A stretch of 64,000 bases of DNA, taken from the NCBI GenBank assembly GCA_003963005.1, contig RXJW01000013.1:1-64000 (forward strand), given 5' to 3'. Made by a program: the position numbers and the translations under genes. This document shows, piece by piece, positions 50,009 through 58,915 of the stretch. Under the pieces are notes generated by a model. It saw only the letters and a program-made list of their open reading frames with translations. It was not told the DNA's origin and made no database searches. Position 1 is the stretch's first letter. Each line of letters starts with the position of its first letter. The DNA is from Burkholderiales bacterium (GTDB taxonomy: Bacteria > Pseudomonadota > Gammaproteobacteria > Burkholderiales > Burkholderiaceae_C).

Positions 50009-51577
50009 TCAGCGGCCGATCTGCACCCAGGCGATTTCCAGCCAGTTGTCCGGCCGGTGCACGGCGGTCACGTTGGCCCGCGCACCCCAGGGCACGACCT
50101 GCCGGTGCAGCGGAATGGTGTTGACCTGCTCGCGCAGCTCGGTCAGGGCACCGCGGATCAGCTGCTCGCGCTTCTTCACGTCGGGCTCGACGCTGGACTG
50201 CGCGGCCAGGGCATCGGCCTTGTCGTTGCGGAAGCCGCCGAAGTTGTAGTTGCCCACGCCCTTGTCGCCCCGCGTGCGGTACAGCGGCGTCAGGATGCTC
50301 TCGGCGTCGGTCACCGAGCCGCCCCAGCCGTAGAGGTACAGGCTCGTGTCGTACTTTTCGAGCTTGGGGAAGTACAGCACCCGCGGCATCGCATTGACCT
50401 TGACCTTCACCTTGAGCTGCGCCCACATCGAGGCGAGGGCCGTGCAGATTTCCTCGTCGTTGATGTAGCGGTTGTTGGGGCAGTCCAGCGTGACCTCGAA
50501 GCCGTCCCCGTAGCCCGCTTCCTGCATCAGCCTGCGCGCGGCGGCCAAGTCGTGCGGCAGGCGCGTCTGCAGGGCCGGGTCGTCGAAGGAAGCCAGCGAC
50601 GACGGTGTCAGCGCCCCGGTGGGCACGGACAGGCCGGCCATGAGCTTGGTCCGGATCGCCTCGATGTCGATGGCCTGGTACAGCGCGCGGCGCACGCGCA
50701 CATCCTTGAACGGATTCTTGTCGCCCGGCACGTTGCCGTAGAGGAGCTTGTCGCGCGACTGGTCCATGCCGATGAACACGAGCCGGTTCTCGGGGCCCTC
50801 GATGACCTTCACGCCGGCGGTGTTGCGCAGCCGGGCGACATCGCGCGGCGCCGGGTCGAGCACGAAGTCGATTTCGCCGGAGACGAGTGCTGCCAGGCGC
50901 GTCGCGTCCGTGGCGATCGGCGTGTAGACCACCTCCTGCACATTGCCCTCGAACTTGTTCCACCAGGCCGGGTTGCGCTTCAGCACGGTCTTGATGCCGG
51001 GCTGGCGGCTGACCAGCAGATAAGGGCCGGTGCCGTTGGCGTTGAGTGCCGTGTAGGCCTCTTCCTTGTTCTTGAAGTCCAGCGGCCGCGTGACCTTGTG
51101 CGCCTCGCACCACTTGCGGCTCATGATCCAGAGCTGGTCGATGTGCTGCAGGAAGATCGGGTTGAAGGTGGTCAGCTGGAAGTCCACCGTGAGGTCGTCC
51201 ACCTTCTTCGGCGTGCCCACCGCATTGGCCCAGACCGCGATCTGCGAGGTGGGCTCCTTGGCACGCTGCACCGAGAAGACGACGTCATCGGCCGTGAACG
51301 GTGTACCGTCGTGGAACTTGACGCCGGGGCGCAGCTTGAAGCGCCACGTCAGCGGGCCGGTCTGGCTCCAGGACACGGCCAGCCCCGGGACCAAGGCCAG
51401 CTTGGCGTCGCGGTTGGTCAGGCGCTCGTAGATCTGGCCGTTGACCATGTTGGTCAGGCTCTCGTTCTGGGATGCCGGGTCCATCGTCTGCGGGTCGCCC
51501 TGGCTCGTCCAGCGCAGCGTCTGCGCCGAGGTCCCGCAGGCCAGCGCCAGCAGCGCCACACCCCACCATCGTTTCAT
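50009..51577 (-). CDS. ABC-type peptide/nickel substrate-binding protein (SBP family 5), orphan
   Basis: 522 residues from ATG 51577; a GTG three bases earlier is less likely because AGGAGG sits 6 nt from the ATG and only 3 nt from the GTG. The signal peptide MKRWWGVALLALACGTSA is followed by TLRWTSQGDPQTMDPA, the FKLRPGVKFHDGTPFTADDV signature and NPAWWNKFEGNVQEVVYTP. Family-5 proteins bind di- and oligopeptides, nickel or haem-type ligands in the periplasm. No permease or ATPase gene is adjacent, so partner genes are elsewhere or it serves another purpose. Confidence 0.9.
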   Translation of the reverse strand: MKRWWGVALLALACGTSAQTLRWTSQGDPQTMDPASQNESLTNMVNGQIYERLTNRDAKLALVPGLAVSWSQTGPLTWRFKLRPGVKFHDGTPFTADDVVFSVQRAKEPTSQIAVWANAVGTPKKVDDLTVDFQLTTFNPIFLQHIDQLWIMSRKWCEAHKVTRPLDFKNKEEAYTALNANGTGPYLLVSRQPGIKTVLKRNPAWWNKFEGNVQEVVYTPIATDATRLAALVSGEIDFVLDPAPRDVARLRNTAGVKVIEGPENRLVFIGMDQSRDKLLYGNVPGDKNPFKDVRVRRALYQAIDIEAIRTKLMAGLSVPTGALTPSSLASFDDPALQTRLPHDLAAARRLMQEAGYGDGFEVTLDCPNNRYINDEEICTALASMWAQLKVKVKVNAMPRVLYFPKLEKYDTSLYLYGWGGSVTDAESILTPLYRTRGDKGVGNYNFGGFRNDKADALAAQSSVEPDVKKREQLIRGALTELREQVNTIPLHRQVVPWGARANVTAVHRPDNWLEIAWVQIGR

Positions 51578-51643
51578 CACTCACCTCCTGACTGCGAAGG
51601 CGCAGTTTAGGAGGGCCGTGGAGCCCCTGCCGGGGCTGCCCCG

Positions 51644-52879
51644 TCAGCGGCGGGCGTTGGGGTTCCAGAGCTCTTCGAGATGGCTGAAGTTCCAGTTCTC
51701 GGGCGGCTCACGGCCGGCGATGCGGTCGTTAGTCAGCGGCGCGGCCAGGTCCACGAGCTGGATCGGTATGGGCATGTTCGACTTGGTCGAATAGAACACC
51801 TTCACCCGCGGCGTGACCAGGGACGCCGGGTTCTGGTCCACGACGACCCCCAGGCGCCCGGACTGCAGCTTCACCAGCGTGCCCACCGGATAGATGCCGA
51901 CGCTCTTCACGAAGGCCTGGAAGATGATCGGGTCGAACTGGCCCTTCCACTGCGCCATGCGCTGCAGCGAGCCAGCTGGGTCCCACGCCGCCTTGTAGGG
52001 CCGCGTGGAGGTGATCGCGTCATAGACGTCGCAGACCGCGCCCATGCGGGCCATCTGGCTGATCTGCTCGCCGGCGAGCTTGTGCGGGTAGCCGGTGCCG
52101 TCGATCTTCTCGTGGTGGTGCAGGCAGACGTCCAGCGCCGTGGGCGGCACCTTGGCGCCGTCCTTCAGCAACTCCCAGCCGCGCTCGGGATGGCTGCGCA
52201 TCACGGCGAACTCGGCATCGGTCAGCGAGCCGGGCTTGTTCAAGACCTCCAGCGGCATCTGCATCTTGCCGACGTCGTGCAGCAGGCCCGCCAGACCGGC
52301 CTCGCGGGCCTGGTCGTCGGGCAGGCCCATGTGGCGCGCCAGGGCCACCATCAGGCCGCAGACGGCCACGGAGTGCATGTAGGTGTAGTCGTCCTTGGTC
52401 TTGAGCCGGGCCAGGCTCACGAAGGCCGACGGGTTGCGCGCCAGGGATGAGGCGACCTCCTCGACGATCGGCAGGCAGCGCTCGGAGTCGATGGCCTTGC
52501 CCAGCCGCGCCTCGTTGAACAGCGCCGTGACGGCCTGCTTGGACTTGTGCAGCACCTCGGCCGCGCGGCCGACTTCATCCTCGAACCGGGCACGCGGCTC
52601 CGGGGGCCGGGGAGCGGGCGGCGGCGGGGCGGGCGGGGGCGGCGGTGGGGGCAGCACCTCGACGACCGGCGCCGGCTCGTCGACCACGCCGCCCACGTCG
52701 CAACCCTTGCTGACGTCGATCCACACGGCCGGCACGCCGCTGCCCTGCAGCGCGGCCAGGTCGGCCGGATCGGCCAGCACGAACTTCGTTTTCCAGAAAG
52801 GGTGAGACAGCCACGAGCCCTCCAGCGACTGGAGGTACATCCCAAGCGTCACATCAGAAACCGGTATTTTTTTCAGCAT
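51644..52879 (-). CDS. HD-GYP cyclic-di-GMP phosphodiesterase with DUF3391 N-terminus
   Basis: 411 residues from ATG 52879 ([19 protein letters not shown]). DUF3391 N-terminal domain (~1-75), then a strikingly long proline-rich linker at ~77-95 (nearly all P/A), a helical stretch, and the HD-GYP domain. HD is at 201-202 ([11 protein letters not shown]) and [15 protein letters not shown] is at ~254-268. This is the complete HD-GYP signature, so c-di-GMP hydrolysis to GMP is likely. No membrane segment or receiver domain. It is divergent to nothing and sits upstream of the SBP gene with 63 bp between. Confidence 0.93.
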   Translation of the reverse strand: MLKKIPVSDVTLGMYLQSLEGSWLSHPFWKTKFVLADPADLAALQGSGVPAVWIDVSKGCDVGGVVDEPAPVVEVLPPPPPPPAPPPPAPRPPEPRARFEDEVGRAAEVLHKSKQAVTALFNEARLGKAIDSERCLPIVEEVASSLARNPSAFVSLARLKTKDDYTYMHSVAVCGLMVALARHMGLPDDQAREAGLAGLLHDVGKMQMPLEVLNKPGSLTDAEFAVMRSHPERGWELLKDGAKVPPTALDVCLHHHEKIDGTGYPHKLAGEQISQMARMGAVCDVYDAITSTRPYKAAWDPAGSLQRMAQWKGQFDPIIFQAFVKSVGIYPVGTLVKLQSGRLGVVVDQNPASLVTPRVKVFYSTKSNMPIPIQLVDLAAPLTNDRIAGREPPENWNFSHLEELWNPNARR

Positions 52880-52956
52880 GGCGCAGCACCAGGCGAAGTA
52901 TCCCCGGGGGGTGGGCGGCACAGCGTGCAGCAATGCACGCCCAACCTGACTCGCTG

Positions 52957-52986
52957 CAAAAAGAAAAGCCGCCTCGAGGGCGGCTT
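52957..52986 (-). terminator. Rho-independent terminator after cytochrome c4 gene
   Basis: On the minus strand AAGCCGCC and GGCGGCTT form an 8-bp stem with a 5-nt loop, followed by TTCTTTTTGC. It lies 19 nt beyond the cytochrome stop codon. Confidence 0.85.
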
Positions 52987-53005
52987 CGGCAGGCGAGGCG
53001 GAGCC

Positions 53006-53650
53006 TCAGCGGAACTTGCCCTGCGGCACGGTGGCCAGTTCGGTCGGCAACGAACCCACGTAGGCCGCAATCGCCTTCAGTTCGGCATTCGTGAACTGCT
53101 TGACCTGGCCCGCCATGACACCGTTGCTGCGGCCGACGTTGCCGTTCTTCTCGGTCTTGTACGACTTGAGCGCGACCGCGAGGTAGTCGGCATGCTGGCC
53201 GGCGAGCTTCGGGTAGGTCGGGTCGATGGGCTTGCTGAAGTTGGCGCCGTGGCAGGACACGCAGGCGCCCTTGGTCAGCAACTCAGCCACGTTGGCCGGT
53301 GCCGGCGGAATCGACTCCGGCACCGCCGGCAGCTTGGCCTGCTGCTCGTAGTAGGCGGCGATGTCGTTCATGTCCTGCTCGGACAGGGACGTCGCGATGC
53401 CGCGCATCGTGGGGTGCTTGCGGTCGCCCTTGGCGTAGGCCTGCAGGGCCGACACGATGTACTTGGCGTTCTGGCCCGCGATCATCGGGACCTTGTGCAC
53501 TTCAGGGAAGCTGGCTTGGTAGCCCGGAATACCGTGGCAGCCGATGCACATCGCGATCTTCTTCTGGCCCGCGTTCACATCCTGGGCCTGAACGGTGAAG
53601 GCACCGAAGGCAGTGGCCAGGGCGAGCGAGATCTGCAGCAGTTTTTTCAT
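53006..53650 (-). CDS. Dihaem cytochrome c4-type protein
   Basis: 214 residues from ATG 53650. A signal peptide (MKKLLQISLALATAFGAF, cleavage after VQA) leads to two class I cytochrome c domains. The haem sites are CIGCH (near residue 36) and CVSCH (near 132), and candidate axial methionines lie in VPMIAGQNAKYI, TMRGIA and GVMAGQ. Cytochrome c4 is a periplasmic electron carrier, typically to terminal oxidases. It diverges from the MoxR gene across a palindromic promoter region, and ends in a strong terminator. Confidence 0.93.
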   Translation of the reverse strand: MKKLLQISLALATAFGAFTVQAQDVNAGQKKIAMCIGCHGIPGYQASFPEVHKVPMIAGQNAKYIVSALQAYAKGDRKHPTMRGIATSLSEQDMNDIAAYYEQQAKLPAVPESIPPAPANVAELLTKGACVSCHGANFSKPIDPTYPKLAGQHADYLAVALKSYKTEKNGNVGRSNGVMAGQVKQFTNAELKAIAAYVGSLPTELATVPQGKFR

Positions 53651-53687
53651 GGTCCCGGGGGGTGTGTCGTGGCTTGAAGCGGCGGCG

Positions 53688-53709
53688 ATTATAGGAGGGC
53701 TCCTATACT
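53688..53709. promoter_or_regulatory. Palindromic divergent promoter region, cytochrome c4 / MoxR
   Basis: TATAGGAG-GG-CTCCTATA (53690-53707) is a perfect 8-bp inverted repeat. It carries -10-like boxes facing both ways: TATAAT on the minus strand (ATTATA at 53688-53693) and TATACT on the plus strand (53704-53709). No clear -35 elements were found on either side. A regulator bound to the palindrome would affect both genes. Confidence 0.55.
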
Positions 53710-53753
53710 GCCCCGGCCTCCTTCCAGCACCGGTTTCGTCCCGGTTTTCCCCC

Positions 53754-54608
53754 ATGAAATTCCAAGGTTCCGACCAATACGTCGCCACCGCCGACCTCAT
53801 GCTGGCCGTGAACGCCGCCGCCACGCTGCAGCGGCCGCTGCTCATCAAGGGCGAGCCCGGCACCGGCAAAACCATGCTGGCCGAGGAGGTCGCCACCGCC
53901 CTGGGTCGGCCGCTGCTGCAGTGGCACATCAAGAGCACCACCAAGGCGCAGCAGGGCCTGTACGAGTACGACGCCGTCAGCCGGCTGCGCGACAGCCAGC
54001 TCGCCGGCATCGAGGGCAGCGAGCGTGTGCGCAACATCGAGAACTACATCGTCAAGGGCGTGCTGTGGCAGGCCTTCGAGGCGGACGAGCCGGTGGTGCT
54101 GCTGATCGACGAGATCGACAAGGCCGACATCGAATTCCCGAACGACCTCCTGCGTGAGATCGACCGCATGGAGTTCTATGTGTACGAGACGCGCCAACTC
54201 ATCAAGGCCAAGCACCGGCCGCTGGTGTTCATCACCTCCAACAACGAGAAGGAGCTGCCCGACGCCTTCCTGCGCCGCTGCTTCTTCCACTACATCAAGT
54301 TCCCTGACGCCGAGACGATGCAGCAGATCGTCAACGTGCACTTCCCGACGCTCAAGAAAGACCTGCTCGCCGCGGCGCTCAAGAACTTCTATGACGTGCG
54401 CAACCTGCCCGGCCTGAAGAAGAAGCCGAGCACCTCCGAGCTGATCGACTGGCTCAAGCTGCTGCTGGCCGAAGACGTACCCGTGGACGCCCTGCAGTCC
54501 AAGGACGAGAAGGTCAGCATCCCGCCGCTGGTGGGTGCGCTGCTCAAGAACGAACAGGACCTGACGCTGTTCGAGAAGCTCGTCTTCATGCAACGCAACA
54601 ACCGCTGA
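53754..54608 (+). CDS. MoxR-family AAA+ ATPase
   Basis: 284 residues. P-loop KGEPGTGKTMLAEEVA near residues 32-47, Walker B VVLLIDEIDKADIEFPND, sensor 1 region LVFITSNNEKELPDAFLRRC (the N is sensor 1, the R pair acts as arginine finger). Members act with a VWA-domain partner in metallo-chaperone or complex-activation tasks, for example CoxD/CoxE in CO dehydrogenase maturation. The expected CoxE-type VWA protein is present in this window but at 63153, about 8.5 kb downstream, with unrelated genes between. The gene is preceded by a palindromic divergent promoter. Confidence 0.93.
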   Translation: MKFQGSDQYVATADLMLAVNAAATLQRPLLIKGEPGTGKTMLAEEVATALGRPLLQWHIKSTTKAQQGLYEYDAVSRLRDSQLAGIEGSERVRNIENYIVKGVLWQAFEADEPVVLLIDEIDKADIEFPNDLLREIDRMEFYVYETRQLIKAKHRPLVFITSNNEKELPDAFLRRCFFHYIKFPDAETMQQIVNVHFPTLKKDLLAAALKNFYDVRNLPGLKKKPSTSELIDWLKLLLAEDVPVDALQSKDEKVSIPPLVGALLKNEQDLTLFEKLVFMQRNNR

Positions 54609-54621
54609 TGAAGCAACGCTG

Positions 54622-54846
54622 ATGGCCCAGGATTTCGACCGCGCGATGCGCGAAGGGCTGGCCGACGCCGTCGGCTTCGTCGGTGGTGCACTGGCCGGCT
54701 GGTGGCTGGGCCGGCAGTTCGGCATCGACTTCATCGCCAGCCCTGACTGGAACGCGCAGCAGCTCGTCGGCCTGGCGCTGATCGTGGGCGGCTGCGGGGC
54801 GGGCCGCGCCGTGGCACGCCGGCTCCTCGTGAAGGACGCGCCGTGA
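54622..54846 (+). CDS. Small membrane protein, function unknown
   Basis: 74 residues. Two hydrophobic stretches (DAVGFVGGALAGWWLG, then LVGLALIVGGCGAGRAVA) suggest either two membrane helices or one helix plus an amphipathic segment. It sits 13 bp after the MoxR gene and overlaps the next gene by 4 bp (GTGA), so it is part of the MoxR operon. No family recognised. Confidence 0.65.
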   Translation: MAQDFDRAMREGLADAVGFVGGALAGWWLGRQFGIDFIASPDWNAQQLVGLALIVGGCGAGRAVARRLLVKDAP

Positions 54847-55439
54847 AGCCCGTCCAGCCGGTCACGCTGGCTGGCGGCCCGATCCGCCTCGTGCCCCTCA
54901 CGCTGGACCATGTCGTGGGGCTCGAAGCCGCCGCGGCGGACGGCGAGCTGTGGAACCTGCGCTTCACGAGTGTGCCTGCGCCGGGGGAGACCTCGGCCTA
55001 CGTCGAGACCGCGCTCGCCGGCCAGGCCGCCGGCCACCGCCTGCCCTTCGCGGTGCTGGACGCGGCCAGCGGCGACGTGATCGGCTCGACGAGCTTTCAC
55101 GACATCGTGCCAGCCATCGAACGCGTGGAGATCGGCTACACCTGGTACGCCCGCCGCGTGCAGCGCACGGCGGTCAACACGACGGCCAAGCTGCTGCTGC
55201 TCACCCATGCCTTCGAGACGCTGGGCGCCCGGCTGGTGGGCTGGCGCACCGACAACTTCAACCACGCCTCCCAGCGCGCCATCGAGCGGCTGGGGGCCCG
55301 TCGCGACGGCGTGCTGCGCCATCACGCGCTGCGGCGCGACGGCACGGTGCGCGACACCGTCATGTACAGCCTCACCGCGGGCGAATGGCCCGAGGTGAAG
55401 GCCCACCTCCAATGGCAACTGACCCGACCCCGCGCATGA
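54843..55439 (+). CDS. GNAT N-acetyltransferase (RimJ/RimL type)
   Basis: 198 residues from GTG 54843, which overlaps the stop of the small membrane protein. RimL-like segments: GGPIRLVPLTLDHVVGLEAA, then FAVLDAASGDVIGSTSFHDI, VEIGYTWYARRVQRTAVNT and RTDNFNHASQRAIERLGARR. It would transfer acetyl from acetyl-CoA to a protein N-terminus or small amine. Overlaps the downstream peptidase gene by ATGA. Target unknown. Confidence 0.9.
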   Translation: MKPVQPVTLAGGPIRLVPLTLDHVVGLEAAAADGELWNLRFTSVPAPGETSAYVETALAGQAAGHRLPFAVLDAASGDVIGSTSFHDIVPAIERVEIGYTWYARRVQRTAVNTTAKLLLLTHAFETLGARLVGWRTDNFNHASQRAIERLGARRDGVLRHHALRRDGTVRDTVMYSLTAGEWPEVKAHLQWQLTRPRA

Positions 55440-57427
55440 CCAAGACCACTCGGGCCTTCGATGTCGAGGCCCTCTGGGACCTGGACCGCATCGGCGACCC
55501 CAGCCTCAGCCCCGACGGCGCCCAGGCCGTCGCCCCCGTGACCTCTCACGCGATGGACACCAACCAGGCGCGCACCAGCCTGTGGCTGTTCTCGACGCTC
55601 GGCGGCGAGCCGCGCCGGCTGACCGAGGCCGGCGAGAAGGACAGCCACCCGCAGTGGAGCCCGCGGGGTGACCTGATCGCCTTCACGGCCAAGCGCGGAG
55701 TCGCCGGTGAGCGCGACGAGGAGACGCAGCTGTACGTGATCCCGCCCGACGGCGGCGAGGCCCGCCGTGTCGGCCACGTGCCCACCGGCGTCGAGTCCTT
55801 CAAGTGGTTCCCGGATGGCCGCCGCCTCGCCTTCGTGTCCTGGGTGTGGCCCGACCGCAAGGCCGCGGCACAGGCCGCAGCGCTGCGGGCGCACAAGTCG
55901 CGCAAGGAGAGCGCCTACGTCACCGACGAGGCGCTCTACCGCTTCTGGGACCACCACATCCCGATGGGCCGCGTGCCGCATCTGCACGTGATGGACGTGG
56001 CCACCGGCAAGGCCGTTGACCTCTTCGAAGGCACGTCCTGGGAGCTGAGCCGCGCCGAACCCGATGCCCAGACGTTCGACATCTCGCCGGACGGCCGGCG
56101 CATCGCCTTCGCCTACGACCCGGGCGCCGAGAAGCGCCTGGACGCACGCTTTGCGCTCGCCGAAATCGACGTCAAGTCGCGCCGTGTGCAGACGCTGTTG
56201 CAGGACGCCGACTGGGACTTCGCCGCCCCCCGCTACAGCCACGGCGGCGAGCACCTGGCCTTCCTCGCGAGCCACCAGGCGCTCGGCCACAACCAGCCCA
56301 ACCGGCTGGCGGTGCTCGACCAGGCCGGCCACTGGGCCGTGTTCAGCGACGACTGGGACCACGAGGTCAGCGCCCCGCTGCGCTGGGCGGCGGACGACCA
56401 ATCCGTGCTGTTTGCGGCCGAGGACCGCGGCCGCCGCCACCTGTGGCAGTTCCTGCTCGGCGACCGGGTGGCCGAGCCGATCTTCGAAGGCGGCCACGTC
56501 GGCAGCTTCGCGCTGAGTGCAGACTTCGTCGTCGTGAACCACGACAGCGTGCAGTTCCCGCCGCGGCTGTCGGTGCTGTCCGAGGACGGCATCCGCCGCA
56601 TCGAGCACCTGAACGACGAGCGCCTCGCGCGCCACCGCTTCGGCCGCCACGAGGAAGTCACGATCACCGGGGCCCGCGGCGACGACGTGCAGATGTGGCT
56701 CGTCTACCCCCCCGGCTTCGACGCGAAGCGGAAGTGGCCGGTGATGCACGTCATCCACGGCGGCCCGCACACCACCTTCGGGGACAGCTGGCACTGGCGC
56801 TGGAACCACCAGGTGTTCGCGAACGGCGGCTATGTGGTCGCCTGCGTGAACTACCACGGCTCTTCCAGCTTCGGGCATGAATTCCTGGACAGCATCACCG
56901 GCCACTGGGGCGAGTTCGAACTGCAGGACATCGAGGCCGGCACCGACTGGCTGCTCAAGAAGCGCTGGGTCGACCGCCGCCGCATCGTCGCCACCGGCGG
57001 CAGCTATGGCGGCTACATGGTCGCCTGGATGAACGGCCACGTGCCCGCCGGGCGCTACCAGGCCTACGTCTGCCACGCCGGCTGCTTCGACTGGCAGGCC
57101 ATGTACGCCGACGATGCCTACAGCTGGCACCGCAAGGAACTGGGCGCCGCGTACTGGGACGACCCCGCGCGCGTGGCTGCGCAAAGCCCGCATGCGTTCG
57201 CGAAGCACTTCAACACGCCGACGCTCGTCATCCACGGCCAGCTCGACTACCGCGTGCCCGACGCCCAGGGACTGGCCTACTACAACACGCTGAAGTCGCT
57301 CGGCGTGCCCTCGCGCCTCGTCTGGTTCCCGGACGAGAACCACTGGGTGCTCAAGCCGCGCAACAGCCGGCTCTGGTACGGCGAGTTCTTCGACTGGCTC
57401 GCCCGCCACACCGCCGGCCGGCGCTGA
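55436..57427 (+). CDS. S9 prolyl-oligopeptidase-family serine peptidase (acylaminoacyl/dipeptidyl peptidase-like)
   Basis: 663 residues from ATG 55436 (MTKTTRAFDVEALWDL). N-terminal beta-propeller of WD40-like strands (~1-400: ISPDGRRIAFAYD, SPRGDLIAFTAKRG). A C-terminal hydrolase domain has nucleophile GGSYGGYMVAWMNG, acid in HGQLDYRVPDAQ and histidine in DENHWVLKPRNS. No signal peptide. Acylaminoacyl peptidases of this type take acylated or dipeptide N-termini. Together with the upstream GNAT (which may acetylate N-termini), a linked acylation/deacylation role is conceivable but speculative. Start overlaps the GNAT stop by 4 bp. Confidence 0.9.
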   Translation: MTKTTRAFDVEALWDLDRIGDPSLSPDGAQAVAPVTSHAMDTNQARTSLWLFSTLGGEPRRLTEAGEKDSHPQWSPRGDLIAFTAKRGVAGERDEETQLYVIPPDGGEARRVGHVPTGVESFKWFPDGRRLAFVSWVWPDRKAAAQAAALRAHKSRKESAYVTDEALYRFWDHHIPMGRVPHLHVMDVATGKAVDLFEGTSWELSRAEPDAQTFDISPDGRRIAFAYDPGAEKRLDARFALAEIDVKSRRVQTLLQDADWDFAAPRYSHGGEHLAFLASHQALGHNQPNRLAVLDQAGHWAVFSDDWDHEVSAPLRWAADDQSVLFAAEDRGRRHLWQFLLGDRVAEPIFEGGHVGSFALSADFVVVNHDSVQFPPRLSVLSEDGIRRIEHLNDERLARHRFGRHEEVTITGARGDDVQMWLVYPPGFDAKRKWPVMHVIHGGPHTTFGDSWHWRWNHQVFANGGYVVACVNYHGSSSFGHEFLDSITGHWGEFELQDIEAGTDWLLKKRWVDRRRIVATGGSYGGYMVAWMNGHVPAGRYQAYVCHAGCFDWQAMYADDAYSWHRKELGAAYWDDPARVAAQSPHAFAKHFNTPTLVIHGQLDYRVPDAQGLAYYNTLKSLGVPSRLVWFPDENHWVLKPRNSRLWYGEFFDWLARHTAGRR

Positions 57428-57446
57428 GCGAGGCGCGGCGCGGTGC

Positions 57447-58733
57447 TCAGGCCGCCTCGCCCGCCCAGTCGACGTCCACGCACAGCACCTGCAGGCGCCC
57501 GGCCACCGGCACGGCCACCGACAGCGTCACGCACATCCGCGGCCCGTACAGGCTGAGGTAGGGTCGCGTCATCTGCACGACGCCCGGCTCGTCCAGTGCC
57601 CGGCGGAAGTAGGGCCGGCGCGCCCAGCGGGCCTCCGACGGCAGGCCCAGCGGCTCGAAGCGCGGGTCCGACCTCAGCGGCTCGCTGCCGGGCGGCAGCA
57701 TGGGCTCGTCGACATGTCGCCCCTGCTCGTCGAGCACGAAAGCCAATTGGACGCCGCGCATCGCCAGCAATGCCGCGCAGGCCAGGCCCCGCGGCTGGTA
57801 GGCCAGCCGCTGCTGTGCCTCCTTGAGCGCGGCCCGGTAAGGCGTGATGCGCACGTCATGCGCCAGGCGGCTGGCGGCGTGGCGCTCGTCCAGCAGGGCC
57901 CAGATCTGGTCGATCTCCTGCGAGGCGCCGCTCGGCCCGAGCGTCCCGGGCACCGGGCGGCCGAACACGAAGCCCTGCACGAGGTCGACGTCCACGTCCA
58001 GCGCCAGCAGGGCCTCGTCGCGTGTTTCCACGCCTTCCAGCAGCACGAGCGAGCCGCATTCGTGCAGCAGCGACACCATCTGCGCGAGCACCCGGGCGAT
58101 GCGCGGCGACCCACAGGCGCGGCGCAGCAGGCTGCGGTCCAGCTTCACGATCTCGGGATGGATGTGCCAGATGCGGTCGAAGTTGGAATGCCCCGCCCCG
58201 AAGTCATCCAGCGCCAGCAGGCACCCGGTCTGGCGCACGGCCGACACCGCCTGCTCGAAATCCACCTCCTGGGCCATGACGTCTTCCGTCACCTCCAGCA
58301 CCAGGCGGTGCATGGGCAGGCCCAGCGACTGCACCGTGCGCACGGACGCGGCCATGGCCTCGGTCTGCAGCGCACCATGCACGAACACCGCCGGGTGGAT
58401 GTTGAGGAAGAGCCAGCCCATGTCGCCGGCCTCGTGCACGAAGTTATGCGCGTGCAGCAGCCGGCACAGGCGGTCGGCCGCCCACTGCGCCTCGAAGCTG
58501 CCCAGCTGCTCGAAGAACTTGAGGGGCGGCGCCACCTGCCCGCTGTCGTCCGACACCCGCAGCAACGCTTCGTAGCCCACGGCCCGCCGATGCGGGAAGC
58601 TGAACACCGGCTGGAAGTGGCTCTCCAGCAGCCACGGCCCGTAACGCGCATGCCAGCGGCCGCCTTCGTGCACGAGCGTGTCGGCCAACTGCAGCAGCAT
58701 GGGATCGGCACCGGGCGGCAAGGCAGCTTTCAA
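57447..58733 (-). CDS. EAL-domain cyclic-di-GMP phosphodiesterase with unassigned C-terminal domain
   Basis: 428 residues. The EAL domain occupies ~35-270 with the key residues kept: YEALLR at 54-59, FLNIHP, LEVTEDVMA, LALDDFGAGHSNFDRI, EIVKLDRSLL, LLEGVETRDE and VQGFVFGRP. Hydrolysis to pGpG is likely. The C-terminal ~150 residues begin near LLDERHAASRLAHDVRIT, and end in a beta-rich stretch (YLSLYGPRMCVTLSVAVP) that looks like a PAS/Cache-type sensor without membrane spans. It points against the surrounding genes, convergent with the S9 peptidase and divergent from the kinase. Confidence 0.88.
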   Translation of the reverse strand: MKAALPPGADPMLLQLADTLVHEGGRWHARYGPWLLESHFQPVFSFPHRRAVGYEALLRVSDDSGQVAPPLKFFEQLGSFEAQWAADRLCRLLHAHNFVHEAGDMGWLFLNIHPAVFVHGALQTEAMAASVRTVQSLGLPMHRLVLEVTEDVMAQEVDFEQAVSAVRQTGCLLALDDFGAGHSNFDRIWHIHPEIVKLDRSLLRRACGSPRIARVLAQMVSLLHECGSLVLLEGVETRDEALLALDVDVDLVQGFVFGRPVPGTLGPSGASQEIDQIWALLDERHAASRLAHDVRITPYRAALKEAQQRLAYQPRGLACAALLAMRGVQLAFVLDEQGRHVDEPMLPPGSEPLRSDPRFEPLGLPSEARWARRPYFRRALDEPGVVQMTRPYLSLYGPRMCVTLSVAVPVAGRLQVLCVDVDWAGEAA

Positions 58734-58808
58734 GGCGGGTCCTGCGAGAGCGACATGCGACCCATGCTAGCCGCGCCCTCCCCCCGTCAACGCGGGAATA
58801 TCGCACTG

Positions 58809-58814
58809 CATAAT
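58809..58814 (+). promoter_or_regulatory. Possible -10 box of the kinase operon
   Basis: CATAAT in the sequence TGCATAATC, 27 nt before the leader-ORF start at 58841. An identical TGCATAATC is found upstream of the VWA gene at 63116-63124. No convincing -35 was found for either. Confidence 0.35.
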
Positions 58815-58840
58815 CGTTTTCACCCCGGAGGCGAGTGCTC

Positions 58841-58915
58841 ATGATCCATTCCTGCGCCCTTCTGCGGCCTGCCCTGCGCGCGCAAGGCGGGCTGGCGGCC
58901 GCGCCCCGTCGATGA
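58841..58915 (+). CDS. Possible 24-residue leader peptide overlapping the kinase start
   Basis: ATG at 58841 is preceded by GGAGG with a 9-nt gap. The frame reads MIHSCALLRPALRAQGGLA and ends with TGA at 58913-58915, overlapping the ATG of the kinase at 58912. The peptide is basic and Ala/Arg-rich, and has no obvious attenuator amino-acid run. Its good ribosome site contrasts with the kinase start, which has none, so it may deliver ribosomes to the kinase by coupling. It could be fortuitous. Confidence 0.4.
   Translation: MIHSCALLRPALRAQGGLAAAPRR

Noticed and set aside
53674..53679. TTGAAG as -35 box for the MoxR gene
   Set aside because: The distance to TATACT at 53704 is 24 bp, too long for a standard promoter.
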